A DNA stretch of 14,311 bases from an uncultured Eubacteriales bacterium (GCA_902475455.1 CABRZO010000045.1:1-14311), one strand, 5' to 3'. Counted from the stretch's first letter, positions 6,701 to 13,230 are shown. A program made the numbers and translations. Notes: generated by a model not told the origin, from the sequence alone.

Positions 6701-8595
6701 ATGTGATTGTGGACAACACCGGTGTCTATGCCGACGCAGGTACAGCGGAGGACGGCGTCACCGTGCTCCGGGGCGTGGGCTCCGTGCTGAAAAGCGTGGT
6801 GCAGTTCGCCGTGGACGACGGGGTGGACACCACCCTCCAGGGCATCAAGGCCGCCCTGGCCACCGATGTGACATATGAAAACGGTTCGTTTAGCTGGAAT
6901 GATGCCAACTGGGATGAAAATGATGAGGATAGCAAAGTCCTCCACCTCCAGTACGCCAACACAAACAGCATGCTGGACTACGGATTGTATGATACAACCA
7001 CAGCCGGTACCATTGACAATCTGACCATTGCCATAACTGCGGGCTGGTCCAAGCTGCTGATCCAGCAGTGCTATCAGCACGATGAAAACGTAGACACCAC
7101 CTTGAAAACAGAACTGGTGGATGAGACAACAGGAGTACCTCTTGACATCACCAACCTGTTCTCCGGCACCGTGACGGTCCGGGTGTCCAATGACAGGACC
7201 GGCAACCTGAAAATCAGCAAGACGGTCACCGGCGAGAATGCCCCCACGGGACAGGAATTCACCTTCACGGTAAAACTGACCGACACCGATGGAAAAGCCA
7301 TCTCCGGTACCTATACTACGGTGGACGCAAGCAGTACTCGCAGCAACATTGAATTTGATGAGAAAGGCACCGCCACAGTCACCCTGAATGCCGGTGAAAG
7401 CCTGACCATCCTGGCACTGCCCACCGGCGCCACATATGAGGTGACAGAGACCTCCGTGGCTGGCTTCACTCCGTCTGTACAGGTATCCAACGACAATAGT
7501 ACCGCCACTGTGAACGAGGCCACCGTCACCGGCACCATCCAGCACAACACCACGGAGGACGCTGCGGTGGTACTGGCTTACACCAACGACTTTGACGGCA
7601 ACGCCAAGGTAACGCTGACCGGCACCAAGACCCTGCTGGGGAGAGATCTTGCGGCAAACGACAGCTTCACCTTCACGCTGATTGCGGGAGATAAAACTAC
7701 TTCCGATGCCATAACCAGCGGCAATGTCGTTCTCGGATCGACCACCGCCACAGTCACGGGTAATGGCTCCTCTGATACAGCGGAGTTCAGCTTTGGTGAG
7801 ATCACCTTTGAAGCCGAAGGTACTTACAAATTCACCATCAAGGAAAATCTTCCCAATGGAGTCAATGCGGACAACCCTGTCTCCGATGGCATCTGGTACG
7901 ACACCCACACCACCACTGCCACAGTAACCGTGACGAAGGATGAAACCACCGGTATTTTGTCGGCAGCTGTGACCTATACCGACGATGACGATCAGGAGAC
8001 TGATCAAGCCGATTTCACAAATGCCGTTGCCAGCCTCACCGTAAGCAAGACAGTCACCGGCAGCATGGGCGACCGGGAAAAGGAATTCGAGTTCCAGATC
8101 ACCCTAAAGGATGCGAGTGGCAATGCGCTGGCTGGTACTTACAGTTACACCGGCGGCACTGTCTCCGGCGTTACCGGTGTGGATACACCCAGCGATGGTA
8201 CGTTAACCTTCACTGGCGGGGTGGCGGAGTTTGAACTAAAACACGGCCAGAGCATCACCATCTTTGGCCTGCCCGCCGGGAGTACATATGAAATTTCCGA
8301 GACGGACGCCCAGGCTGACGGCTACACCACCCAAGTCACCGTAAATGGGGGTACCCCTGCAACGGATTATTCCACCGGATCGCAGACATTGTCTGAAAAC
8401 ACAGACAATGTGGCCTTTGTAAACAGCAGAGATCAGGTGCCCGTGACCGGCATTCTGCTGGATCACTGGCCCTGGCTGCTGGCCGCCGGTGTCTGCCTGG
8501 CCGGCGGGGCGGCGCTGATGCTGTTGAGCCGAGGCCGGCGCTTCCGCCAGTCCCCTGGCAAGCGGATCTCCTCTGACAGGAGACAACATGATTGA
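3772..8595 (+). CDS. Large pilus tip/ancillary adhesin: Cys-rich repeats, fibro-slime, CnaB and FctA-like domains, VPVTG anchor
   Basis: A 1607-residue secreted surface protein. Residues 1-30 are a signal peptide ending in PANA. Residues 42-141 form a Cys/His-rich double repeat, and 142-245 a probable beta domain. About 260-582 resembles the fibro-slime/PA14-like family, with FSGDDDVWIFIDG and DLGGIHD near 497-520. CnaB-type domains follow near 588-700 (VETVTPAGY) and 881-980 (IETTAPTGYKL). Three FctA-like isopeptide domains occupy about 1145-1551, with candidate triads K1150/E1226/N1272, K1286/E1358/N1417 and K1426/E1510/N1551. VPVTG (1556-1560), a membrane segment and a basic tail form the sorting signal. 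The ATG at 3772 follows AGAAGGGAG and starts the signal peptide. It replaces streptococcal Cpa by position but shows no clear thioester motif. The gene overlaps sipA by eight bases. Adhesion is inferred. Confidence 0.93.
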   Translation: MKLNVKKHLSLALVMAMVLSLFVGYLPANAENTSETETTGFCVHHSEHTAECGYTEAVEGQACTHVHDESCGYVEATEEVPCDMGCTDTDGDGVIDHVEGCAYQPAVEGQPCTHEHDESCGYVEATEGTPCTYALNGCPYCVVSWEWVDDQQMLTESEGSWGLGLPGVSQDDPLTQEALAELLPGKITATTDSGEELTLALTWDLSALPEEGAYEGDYTLTAALPDPYALTEDAAALSVTLQLGGGETYVGELTLPSGNASDAPYANHIVNGVSPNGTTIDLFDYWITGQTNSDYNDPNNINQGINSGHALLFSASDTSRTDVWNQWTKSSNPYKGIVQNSLGSDGYPVLAVSSSNESLAYLFDPDVVSEGKASYADVQGLLQVDSDGYYYYDSTENYAVYYEGSNSFALYEYPGVISGGQSGTVGQFFPFNEATADAKTVTVGTGPDAKSYQLMNTSYSNTATINHYFGLHMSTRFIQQNGGHTDSTRKQAVTYEFSGDDDVWIFIDGVLVADLGGIHDAASVSINFATGAITINGTEQDQTLGSILGLNTDTLTDNTYHTLDFFYLERGNVDSNMNLKYNLVTIPESDLIKVDQLGDPVPGAEFSLYAADDYATYGTDATPIATGTTDRDGEFVFLDDEGMPITIQTLYNEYGTVGTGEDSDLILVETVTPAGYRSVGEIGLYFYQGESDEVLLLSNSIWDKGAYAMPKVTTTTGSTISLLKDSSSATTGKIEKDVTLVGPGAEENPVMFAVVFQKQTNENGSYTWLPVSGDPINGWKVWEDSSWESILGAAQASTYLFQLASSGAYQVEISNLPGDIKTYYHICQDEDMAEYTIAYYYTEGDTLAEAAATNTWRIDAENTANLLDRVFSMDLYVTNIKNYLLVQKVDEDGVTVNGATFSLYTADGVTVADDGTVTVKDGATAYDSLTTENLTSPFELNGGGIFPSTQEVLPNGEYYLIETTAPTGYKLNDTAIHVIVDNTGVYADAGTAEDGVTVLRGVGSVLKSVVQFAVDDGVDTTLQGIKAALATDVTYENGSFSWNDANWDENDEDSKVLHLQYANTNSMLDYGLYDTTTAGTIDNLTIAITAGWSKLLIQQCYQHDENVDTTLKTELVDETTGVPLDITNLFSGTVTVRVSNDRTGNLKISKTVTGENAPTGQEFTFTVKLTDTDGKAISGTYTTVDASSTRSNIEFDEKGTATVTLNAGESLTILALPTGATYEVTETSVAGFTPSVQVSNDNSTATVNEATVTGTIQHNTTEDAAVVLAYTNDFDGNAKVTLTGTKTLLGRDLAANDSFTFTLIAGDKTTSDAITSGNVVLGSTTATVTGNGSSDTAEFSFGEITFEAEGTYKFTIKENLPNGVNADNPVSDGIWYDTHTTTATVTVTKDETTGILSAAVTYTDDDDQETDQADFTNAVASLTVSKTVTGSMGDREKEFEFQITLKDASGNALAGTYSYTGGTVSGVTGVDTPSDGTLTFTGGVAEFELKHGQSITIFGLPAGSTYEISETDAQADGYTTQVTVNGGTPATDYSTGSQTLSENTDNVAFVNSRDQVPVTGILLDHWPWLLAAGVCLAGGAALMLLSRGRRFRQSPGKRISSDRRQHD
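3925..4194 (+). repeat. Two 49-residue Cys/His-rich repeats in the adhesin
   Basis: Residues 52-100 and 101-141 repeat with a 147-base period; the core near 3970-4006 recurs at 4117-4153 with two changes. Each unit carries EGQxCTHxHDESCGYVEATE. Together with the lead-in, residues 42-141 hold twelve cysteines, against three in the remaining roughly 1470 residues. Unit 1 has an insert with DTDGDGVIDHVE (residues 88-99), which fits the EF-hand loop at positions 1, 3, 5, 6, 8 and 12. Unit 2 lacks it. Confidence 0.85.
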
Positions 8596-9145
8596 TCCCA
8601 GTTCGGCGCCTGCGTCCCCGGAGGCTTCGGAACAGACCCGCCGCCGGGAGCGGCGGCGGGCCCTGGGGGACATAACGGCCTTCCTAATCAAGTTGGTTGT
8701 AATCCTGGTGGCCGGCTGGATTCTGCTGGGCTTCGTCTTTGGGGTGGCCGTCATGGAGGGGGAGGACATGTATCCCCGCCTCCGGGACGGAGACCTGATG
8801 GTGTATTACCGGCTCCAGCAGGAGTACCACATCGGGGATGTGGTGACCTTTTCCCGGGAGGGTCGGCGCTATACCGGCCGGATTGTGGCCCAGGGCGGCG
8901 ACACCGTGGACCTCACGGAGGAAGGCCAGCTTCTGGTCAACGGCAGCATTCAGGACGAGGAGATCTTCTATCTGACCCAGCAAGTGGAGGGAGGGATTAG
9001 CCTGCCCTGTGAAATCCCGGAGGGATCGGTGTTCCTCCTTGGGGACTTTCGCACCAACGCCACCGACAGCCGCAGCTACGGCCCGGTGGAGTTGGGTTCG
9101 CTGGACGGCAAGGTGATTACCATCCTGCGGCGACGAGGTATTTGA
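8588..9145 (+). CDS. sipA: SipA-type signal-peptidase-like pilus assembly protein (both catalytic residues replaced)
   Basis: A 185-residue protein with the type I signal peptidase (S26) fold: one membrane segment at about 30-52, then an extracytoplasmic domain with GEDMYPRLRDGD near 58-69, GRIVAQGGDTV near 97-107 and LLGDFRTNATDSRSYG near 150-165. In active enzymes the first motif has Ser before Met-x-Pro; here it is Asp60. The general-base Lys before Arg in the second motif is Gly97. The same Asp/Gly pair is known in Streptococcus pyogenes SipA, a non-peptidase needed for FctA pilus polymerisation. The gene overlaps the adhesin stop by eight bases, with AGGAGA (8578-8583) in front, and precedes the FctA-like pilin. 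It is therefore very probably an assembly factor, not a peptidase. Confidence 0.9.
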   Translation: MIDPSSAPASPEASEQTRRRERRRALGDITAFLIKLVVILVAGWILLGFVFGVAVMEGEDMYPRLRDGDLMVYYRLQQEYHIGDVVTFSREGRRYTGRIVAQGGDTVDLTEEGQLLVNGSIQDEEIFYLTQQVEGGISLPCEIPEGSVFLLGDFRTNATDSRSYGPVELGSLDGKVITILRRRGI

Positions 9146-9146
9146 A

Positions 9147-9162
9147 CCGCCGGTGACGGCGG
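9147..9162 (+). other. Intercistronic GTGA-tetraloop hairpin before the backbone pilin
   Basis: CCGCCG (9147-9152) and CGGCGG (9157-9162) pair perfectly around GTGA, a GNRA-type loop. No T-run follows, so it is not a terminator. It lies two bases after the sipA stop and about 40 before fctA, where an mRNA stabiliser for a highly expressed subunit would be expected. Confidence 0.5.
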
Positions 9163-9204
9163 AACCAAATAAATGATTGTGAAGAGAAAGGAATGTAAGA
9201 CAGA

Positions 9205-10374
9205 ATGAAACACAGAAGTTTGAAGAAGCGCCTGCTGGCTCTGGCCACTACAGTGCTGACCCTGGTGATGTGCATGGCCGGGACCATGTCCGCCTCCGCG
9301 GCAAATGTATCTGTGACCGGAGGTGAATTTACCTTTACCAAATACTTGGTGATGGATGCGGAGGCCAACGTGCCTAATGTGACCTTTGAGTTTACCATTG
9401 CGGCGGGCGATGCGAAGGTTGCGGATGGCACAAATCCGGCCATCTATGAGGGTATAGAGCCAACTGCGGTCCAAATCGACGATGCTGTTTTTTCACCGAC
9501 AACAGCAGAAGGTAACGTCACCGATACAACGCCCGGTAAACCGGGCAACGCCGCCGCTACGGGTTATAAGTATGCCACACAGGAAGTGACTGTTGATTTC
9601 GGTGATATTACCTTCCCTGGTCCCGGCATCTATCGCTACACCGTTACCGAGACTGAAGGGACTGCAAGCGGCATTATATACGATACCACCGAGCTCATAA
9701 TGGATGTGTACGTACAGTATACAGATGATAGTGCGACAGATCTTGAAGTGGCGTATTGTGTTCTGCACACTAGTGTGGATGAAAATCCCGATACTGTTAC
9801 TGACAAATCCGACGGCTTCACCAATGAATACACCACCTATGACCTGACCCTGGAAAAGCAGGTCACCGGCAACCAGGGCGACCGGGATAAGTACTTTACG
9901 TTTACCGTGGAGATTACCGGCGCTGTGGCGGGCACCGTCTATACCGTGGATCGGACCAATGCTGATGCCAACCCAACGGTGGATGGAGAAGCAAAAACAA
10001 ATTTGGCTACCTTGACAGCTACTGACGGTACCGTCACCGCGACCTACTATCTGAAAGACGATCAGTCCATTGTGATTCAGGGCCTGACTTCGGACACCAA
10101 GTACACCATCACCGAGACCAGCTGTGCCGATGACGGTTACACCACCTCTTATGTGCTGACTAAGACTGGGAGTGAGCCTATTACTGGCAATAGTATTTCT
10201 ACTAACGAACAGACCATTGGAGACGCCAACAATGCCGTGACCTTTACCAACGCAAAGAACGGCACCGTCCCCACCGGCGTACTGCTGGAGACCGCCCCCT
10301 ACATCATCCTGGGCGTGGTGGTCATCGCCGGCTTTGTGGTGCTGTTCGCCACCAGAAGACGCCGCAGCCGCTAA
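9205..10374 (+). CDS. FctA-type backbone (major) pilin with two isopeptide domains
   Basis: A 389-residue secreted protein: signal peptide about 1-32, two FctA/Spy0128-like immunoglobulin-type domains, and a sorting signal VPTG (355-358) followed by a hydrophobic segment and RRRRSR. Domain 1 offers Lys46 (FTFTKYL), Glu149 (YTVTET) and Asn207 (FTNEY). Domain 2 offers Lys218 (LTLEKQVTG), Glu304 (YTITET) and Asn349 (FTNAK). These Lys/Glu/Asn sets fit spontaneous intramolecular isopeptide bonds as known in Spy0128, which also has two domains and a VPTG-type signal. Its place between SipA and a class B sortase supports the role of polymerised shaft subunit. AAAGGA (9187-9192) sits 12 bases before the ATG, slightly far. 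The lysine used for intersubunit linkage is not obvious to me. Confidence 0.92.
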   Translation: MKHRSLKKRLLALATTVLTLVMCMAGTMSASAANVSVTGGEFTFTKYLVMDAEANVPNVTFEFTIAAGDAKVADGTNPAIYEGIEPTAVQIDDAVFSPTTAEGNVTDTTPGKPGNAAATGYKYATQEVTVDFGDITFPGPGIYRYTVTETEGTASGIIYDTTELIMDVYVQYTDDSATDLEVAYCVLHTSVDENPDTVTDKSDGFTNEYTTYDLTLEKQVTGNQGDRDKYFTFTVEITGAVAGTVYTVDRTNADANPTVDGEAKTNLATLTATDGTVTATYYLKDDQSIVIQGLTSDTKYTITETSCADDGYTTSYVLTKTGSEPITGNSISTNEQTIGDANNAVTFTNAKNGTVPTGVLLETAPYIILGVVVIAGFVVLFATRRRRSR

Positions 10375-10383
10375 ACGTTCATC

Positions 10384-11220
10384 ATGCCCGCAAAGCAACG
10401 CCCAAAGCGTTTGAAAGCGGCGACTGACTGCTCCACTGACTGGTCCCCTTTGCAGATGGCCGCAAGGCTGGCCCGGGGCGCTGATCGCGTTCTGACCGCC
10501 TTGCTGGCCCTCCTGCTGGCGCTGATTCTGGCCTATGCCTGTTTCGCCCTCTGGGACACCTGGCGCATTTACAATGGGGCCGGCGTGGACGAGAGCGTGC
10601 TGCAATACAAGCCGGAGTTCAACGCCGACAACGGTGACAGCTTTGCAGAGCTGATGGCCCTGAACCCGGATGTGTGCGCCTGGCTGACCATTGAGGACAC
10701 CCACATCGACTACCCGGTGGTACAGGGGACCGACAATGTGACCTATGTCAACACCGACGTCTATGGAGAGTTCTCCCTGTCGGGCAGCATTTTTCTGGAC
10801 TACCGCAACGCCCGGGATTTTACGGACTCCTATTCTCTGATTTACGGCCACCACATGGACGGCGAGGTCATGTTCGGAGAGCTGGCCTACTTCACGGAAC
10901 AGGCCTATTTTGAGGAACACACAACGGGTGTCTTATATTTGCCGGACCGCACCTGCCGCATCGAGTGGTTTGCCTGCTTTCAGACGGACGCCTATGATGA
11001 ACGGGTGTTCACTCCGGGGAATTTGAATGACTCAGATCGGTCGGCGCTGCTGGCGTGGGTCCGAGAGAACGCACTGCAATACCGTGAGCTCGGTGTGACG
11101 GAACAGGACCAACTTCTGGCCCTGTCTACCTGCTCTGACGCGTCCACCAACGCCAGGACCATTCTAATGGGGCGATTGATACAGTTTACGGAACTTGAAG
11201 GAGGTGATGGAGGGGAATGA
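10384..11220 (+). CDS. srtB: Class B sortase, probable pilin polymerase
   Basis: A 278-residue membrane-anchored transpeptidase with cytoplasmic basic N-terminus, one membrane segment at about 36-56 and an extracellular catalytic domain. Class B features include IDYPVVQGTDNVTYVNTD near 108-125, GSIFLDYRN near 134, YGHHM with His156, LSTCS with Cys250 and Arg258 in NARTILMGRL. Sortases cleave within LPxTG-like signals and join the Thr to an amine. Here the likely substrates are the VPVTG adhesin and VPTG backbone pilin. In group A Streptococcus a class B enzyme (Spy0129) likewise polymerises FctA with SipA. No clear ribosome site precedes 10384; with only nine bases after the pilin stop, translational coupling is likely. 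The extended N-terminus could shorten if Met25 were used, but that also lacks a clear site. Confidence 0.93.
   Translation: MPAKQRPKRLKAATDCSTDWSPLQMAARLARGADRVLTALLALLLALILAYACFALWDTWRIYNGAGVDESVLQYKPEFNADNGDSFAELMALNPDVCAWLTIEDTHIDYPVVQGTDNVTYVNTDVYGEFSLSGSIFLDYRNARDFTDSYSLIYGHHMDGEVMFGELAYFTEQAYFEEHTTGVLYLPDRTCRIEWFACFQTDAYDERVFTPGNLNDSDRSALLAWVRENALQYRELGVTEQDQLLALSTCSDASTNARTILMGRLIQFTELEGGDGGE
11198..11208 (+). promoter_or_regulatory. Near-perfect Shine-Dalgarno for the basal pilin
   Basis: AAGGAGGTGAT matches the full anti-Shine-Dalgarno complement over 11 bases, eight bases before the ATG at 11217. It lies inside the sortase gene and decides the start of the next gene, which overlaps the sortase stop as ATGA. 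Confidence 0.85.
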
Positions 11221-11873
11221 ATTGGAAACGATTATGCAGCATTTTGCTGTGTTTGGCGGCAGCGTTGATGCTGGTAGTTCCGGCCTGTGCGGAAGCCGAA
11301 TCGGTTCAGGTGAGTCTGGAAGTGGAACTGCAACAAACCGGGGATGTGCCCACCACGGCAGAGGATGCCACCTTCGTGCTTCGGGGAGAGGACGGTGCGC
11401 CTATGCCGGAGAACAGCACCCTGGTGCTCTCTGGTGAGAATACGGGGAAATTTGCTCCGATCACCTATACAAAACCGGAAACCTATCATTACACCCTTTA
11501 TCAACAGGCTGGTGAAACAGCCGGCTGTACTTATGACAACACAGTGTATGACGTGACGGTACAAGTCACTACGGATGATGCCGGTATGCTTTCGGCCTCC
11601 GTGCTCGTGGCACAGGAAGGCCAAGAAAGCAAAGCGGCAAAGGCCGTATTTGTCAATCAATATCAGTCAGAACCATCTGGAGGGGGCGACACACCGGAGG
11701 ATCCCTCAAAAGATACCACACAAACAGAGGATGATTCTGTAGCGGGCAATGCCCCCAAGACAGGGGATACCTCTGCGCCCATTATGTGGGCCGGGTTTGG
11801 CGGTGCTGCACTGCTGGGATTGCTGGGGATCCTTTGGACTTCCAGCAGAAAACAGAACAAGCAAGATATCTGA
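11217..11873 (+). CDS. FctB-like basal (anchor) pilin, APKTG sorting signal
   Basis: A 218-residue secreted protein: signal peptide about 1-25 (VPACA then EAE), one FctA-like beta domain at about 28-150, a Gly/Pro/Asp/Thr-rich stalk at 151-178, and the sorting signal APKTG (179-183) with a membrane segment and a Lys/Arg tail. The domain keeps the terminal Asn147 (FVNQY), but the Lys expected on the first strand is replaced near LEVELQQTG, and the catalytic Glu is absent (YTLYQ), so an isopeptide bond is unlikely. Position after the sortase, small size, polar stalk and a sorting motif unlike the other two pilins match FctB, which links the shaft to the wall. The gene overlaps the sortase by four bases. 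APKTG is probably read by a housekeeping sortase not in this window. Confidence 0.85.
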   Translation: MNWKRLCSILLCLAAALMLVVPACAEAESVQVSLEVELQQTGDVPTTAEDATFVLRGEDGAPMPENSTLVLSGENTGKFAPITYTKPETYHYTLYQQAGETAGCTYDNTVYDVTVQVTTDDAGMLSASVLVAQEGQESKAAKAVFVNQYQSEPSGGGDTPEDPSKDTTQTEDDSVAGNAPKTGDTSAPIMWAGFGGAALLGLLGILWTSSRKQNKQDI

Positions 11874-11882
11874 CCAATAACG

Positions 11883-11921
11883 GCGGCAAGCCAGGTATGA
11901 AACCTGCTTGCCGCTGTTTTT
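11883..11921 (+). terminator. Rho-independent terminator of the pilus operon
   Basis: GCGGCAAGC (11883-11891) pairs with GCTTGCCGC (11906-11914), and AGGT (11893-11896) with ACCT (11902-11905), leaving one bulged C and an ATGAA loop. TTTTT starts at 11917. It lies 10 bases after the last pilin stop and defines the operon end. Confidence 0.93.
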
Positions 11922-11986
11922 ATTTGGTTTTTCTTTCCACATGCACCAATAAGATCAAATTTCTTCAGGCTTTGGAAAAATAATGG

Positions 11987-12015
11987 TTTACAATTCTTCG
12001 GGCCTGTGTTATAAT
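11987..12015 (+). promoter_or_regulatory. Strong sigma-A promoter for the aldolase gene
   Basis: TTTACA (11987-11992) matches the -35 consensus at five of six positions. The spacer is 17 bases and TATAAT (12010-12015) is perfect, with an extended TG at 12007-12008. The leader before the start at 12065 is about 40 bases. Confidence 0.85.
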
Positions 12016-12064
12016 CTCCACGGCAACGATTTCAAGCTATATCACTTTAAAGAGGCGAAGCGTT

Positions 12065-13033
12065 ATGGAACTCATCGGTAATCTGATTTCCGTCCGAGAG
12101 GACGCCCGGGTGTTGGACGCCACCCTGCGGGATGGCGGTCTGGTCAACGATTTCTTTTTCGCGGACGAGTTTGTCCGCGCGCTGTACCAGATGAACTGCT
12201 ATGCCGGCGTGGATTATATGGAGTTCGGCTACAAAGCCTCCAAGCAGATTTTTGATCCCGAGAAATTTGGCAAGTGGAAGTTCTGTGATGACGAGGACAT
12301 CCGGGCCGTGGTGGGGGAGAATCAGAACGGCCCCAAAATCTCCGTCATGGCGGACGTGGGCCGCTGTGATTACCAGCAGGACATCCTGCCCGCCGCTGAG
12401 AGCCCCATCGACATGATCCGGGTGGCCACCTACATTGATACCATTCCAGAGGCGGTGGCCATGATCGAGGATTCGGTCAAGAAAGGGTATGAGGTCACCT
12501 GCAATCTGATGGCGATTTCCAAGTGCCAAGAGAGCGACGTGAAGATTGCCCTGAAATTGCTGTCCCAGGCCCCTATCAGTGCCATGTACATCGTGGACAG
12601 CTTTGGTTCCCTCTACCCGGAGGAGATCCGGCGGCTGGTGGCAATTTACAAGGAGATCATGGAGCCCGCCGGAATTAAACTGGGAATCCACGCACACAAC
12701 AATCAGCAGTGCGCCTTTGCCAACACCATTGAAGCCCTCTCGGTAGGCGTCAGCTATCTGGACGCCACCGTCTGCGGCATGGGCAGGGGGGCCGGCAACT
12801 GCGCCCTGGAGAACCTGCTGGGCTTTTTGAAGAATCCCAAATACCGGCTGAATCCCGCCTTGCGGTTTATCGAGCAGCATATGCTACCCCTGAAAGCCTC
12901 CGGCCTCCAGTGGGGCTATGACATTCCCTACATGCTCACCGGCCTTACCAATCAGCACCCCCGCACCGCCATTGCCGCCATCAAGGAAGGCGATACCAAT
13001 TACACAGATTTCTACCAAATGCTGCTGGACTGA
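12065..13033 (+). CDS. DRE-TIM metallolyase, HMGL-like aldolase
   Basis: A 322-residue cytosolic protein of the DRE-TIM (HMG-CoA lyase-like) superfamily, TIM-barrel enzymes that make or break C-C bonds using a divalent metal. The hallmark DATLRDGG lies at 18-25, with the metal-binding Asp23 and catalytic Arg22. HAHNN at 209-213 supplies the metal His209 and His211, and DATVCGMGRGAGN near 233-245 forms the conserved barrel end. It is closest in look to 4-hydroxy-2-oxovalerate aldolase-like members, but no acetaldehyde dehydrogenase or meta-cleavage gene is adjacent, so the substrate is unknown. Isopropylmalate and homocitrate synthase are less likely because the length is short and no regulatory domain is present. 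AAAGAGG (12049-12055) precedes the ATG. It is a single-gene transcript with its own promoter and terminator. Confidence 0.88.
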   Translation: MELIGNLISVREDARVLDATLRDGGLVNDFFFADEFVRALYQMNCYAGVDYMEFGYKASKQIFDPEKFGKWKFCDDEDIRAVVGENQNGPKISVMADVGRCDYQQDILPAAESPIDMIRVATYIDTIPEAVAMIEDSVKKGYEVTCNLMAISKCQESDVKIALKLLSQAPISAMYIVDSFGSLYPEEIRRLVAIYKEIMEPAGIKLGIHAHNNQQCAFANTIEALSVGVSYLDATVCGMGRGAGNCALENLLGFLKNPKYRLNPALRFIEQHMLPLKASGLQWGYDIPYMLTGLTNQHPRTAIAAIKEGDTNYTDFYQMLLD

Positions 13034-13052
13034 CGCCAGCATCCTCCTCATA

Positions 13053-13098
13053 AAAGCGAAAGTCGCAGGTTTTGTTCATGGCCTGCGGCTTTCGCTTT
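13053..13098 (+). terminator. Long hairpin after the aldolase gene (terminator-like, poor T-run)
   Basis: AAAGCGAAAGTCGCAGG (13053-13069) pairs with CCTGCGGCTTTCGCTTT (13082-13098) over 17 pairs with one T-G, around a 12-base loop. GCCCTGTTTG rather than a clean T-run follows. It begins 20 bases after the stop codon. On the opposite strand the stem is followed by only a few T. Confidence 0.65.
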
Positions 13099-13175
13099 GC
13101 CCTGTTTGTCGGAGGTGGAAGGGGGGATGATGGTCCCCAATGGCCTCCCGACGGCAAAATGCCCAGTTTTTCCGC

Positions 13176-13194
13176 CCCAAGTATTTGGGTTTTT
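13176..13194 (+). terminator. Weak terminator-like hairpin upstream of purF
   Basis: CCCAA (13176-13180) and TTGGG (13185-13189) form a five-pair stem with a GTAT loop, followed by TTTTT (13190-13194). It may finish read-through from the aldolase gene. It lies upstream of the likely purF -10, so it is not an attenuator if that promoter is used. Confidence 0.4.
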
Positions 13195-13230
13195 GCAGGG
13201 AAAACAGTAGTATTTTGCTGTAAATTCCGC

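Noticed and set aside
6577..8007. Long antisense open frame of 476 codons
   Set aside because: It is the mirror of a Thr/Val/Gly-rich, GC-biased coding strand, has no ribosome site or family likeness, and the sense frame has clear domains.
9493..10920. Antisense open frame across the pilin and sortase genes
   Set aside because: It covers two clearly recognisable sense genes and has low-complexity shadow composition.
11195..11437. Overlapping plus-strand frame beginning inside the sortase gene
   Set aside because: The near-perfect ribosome site and signal peptide belong to the frame starting at 11217, and this frame gives a Gly/Ser-rich shadow.
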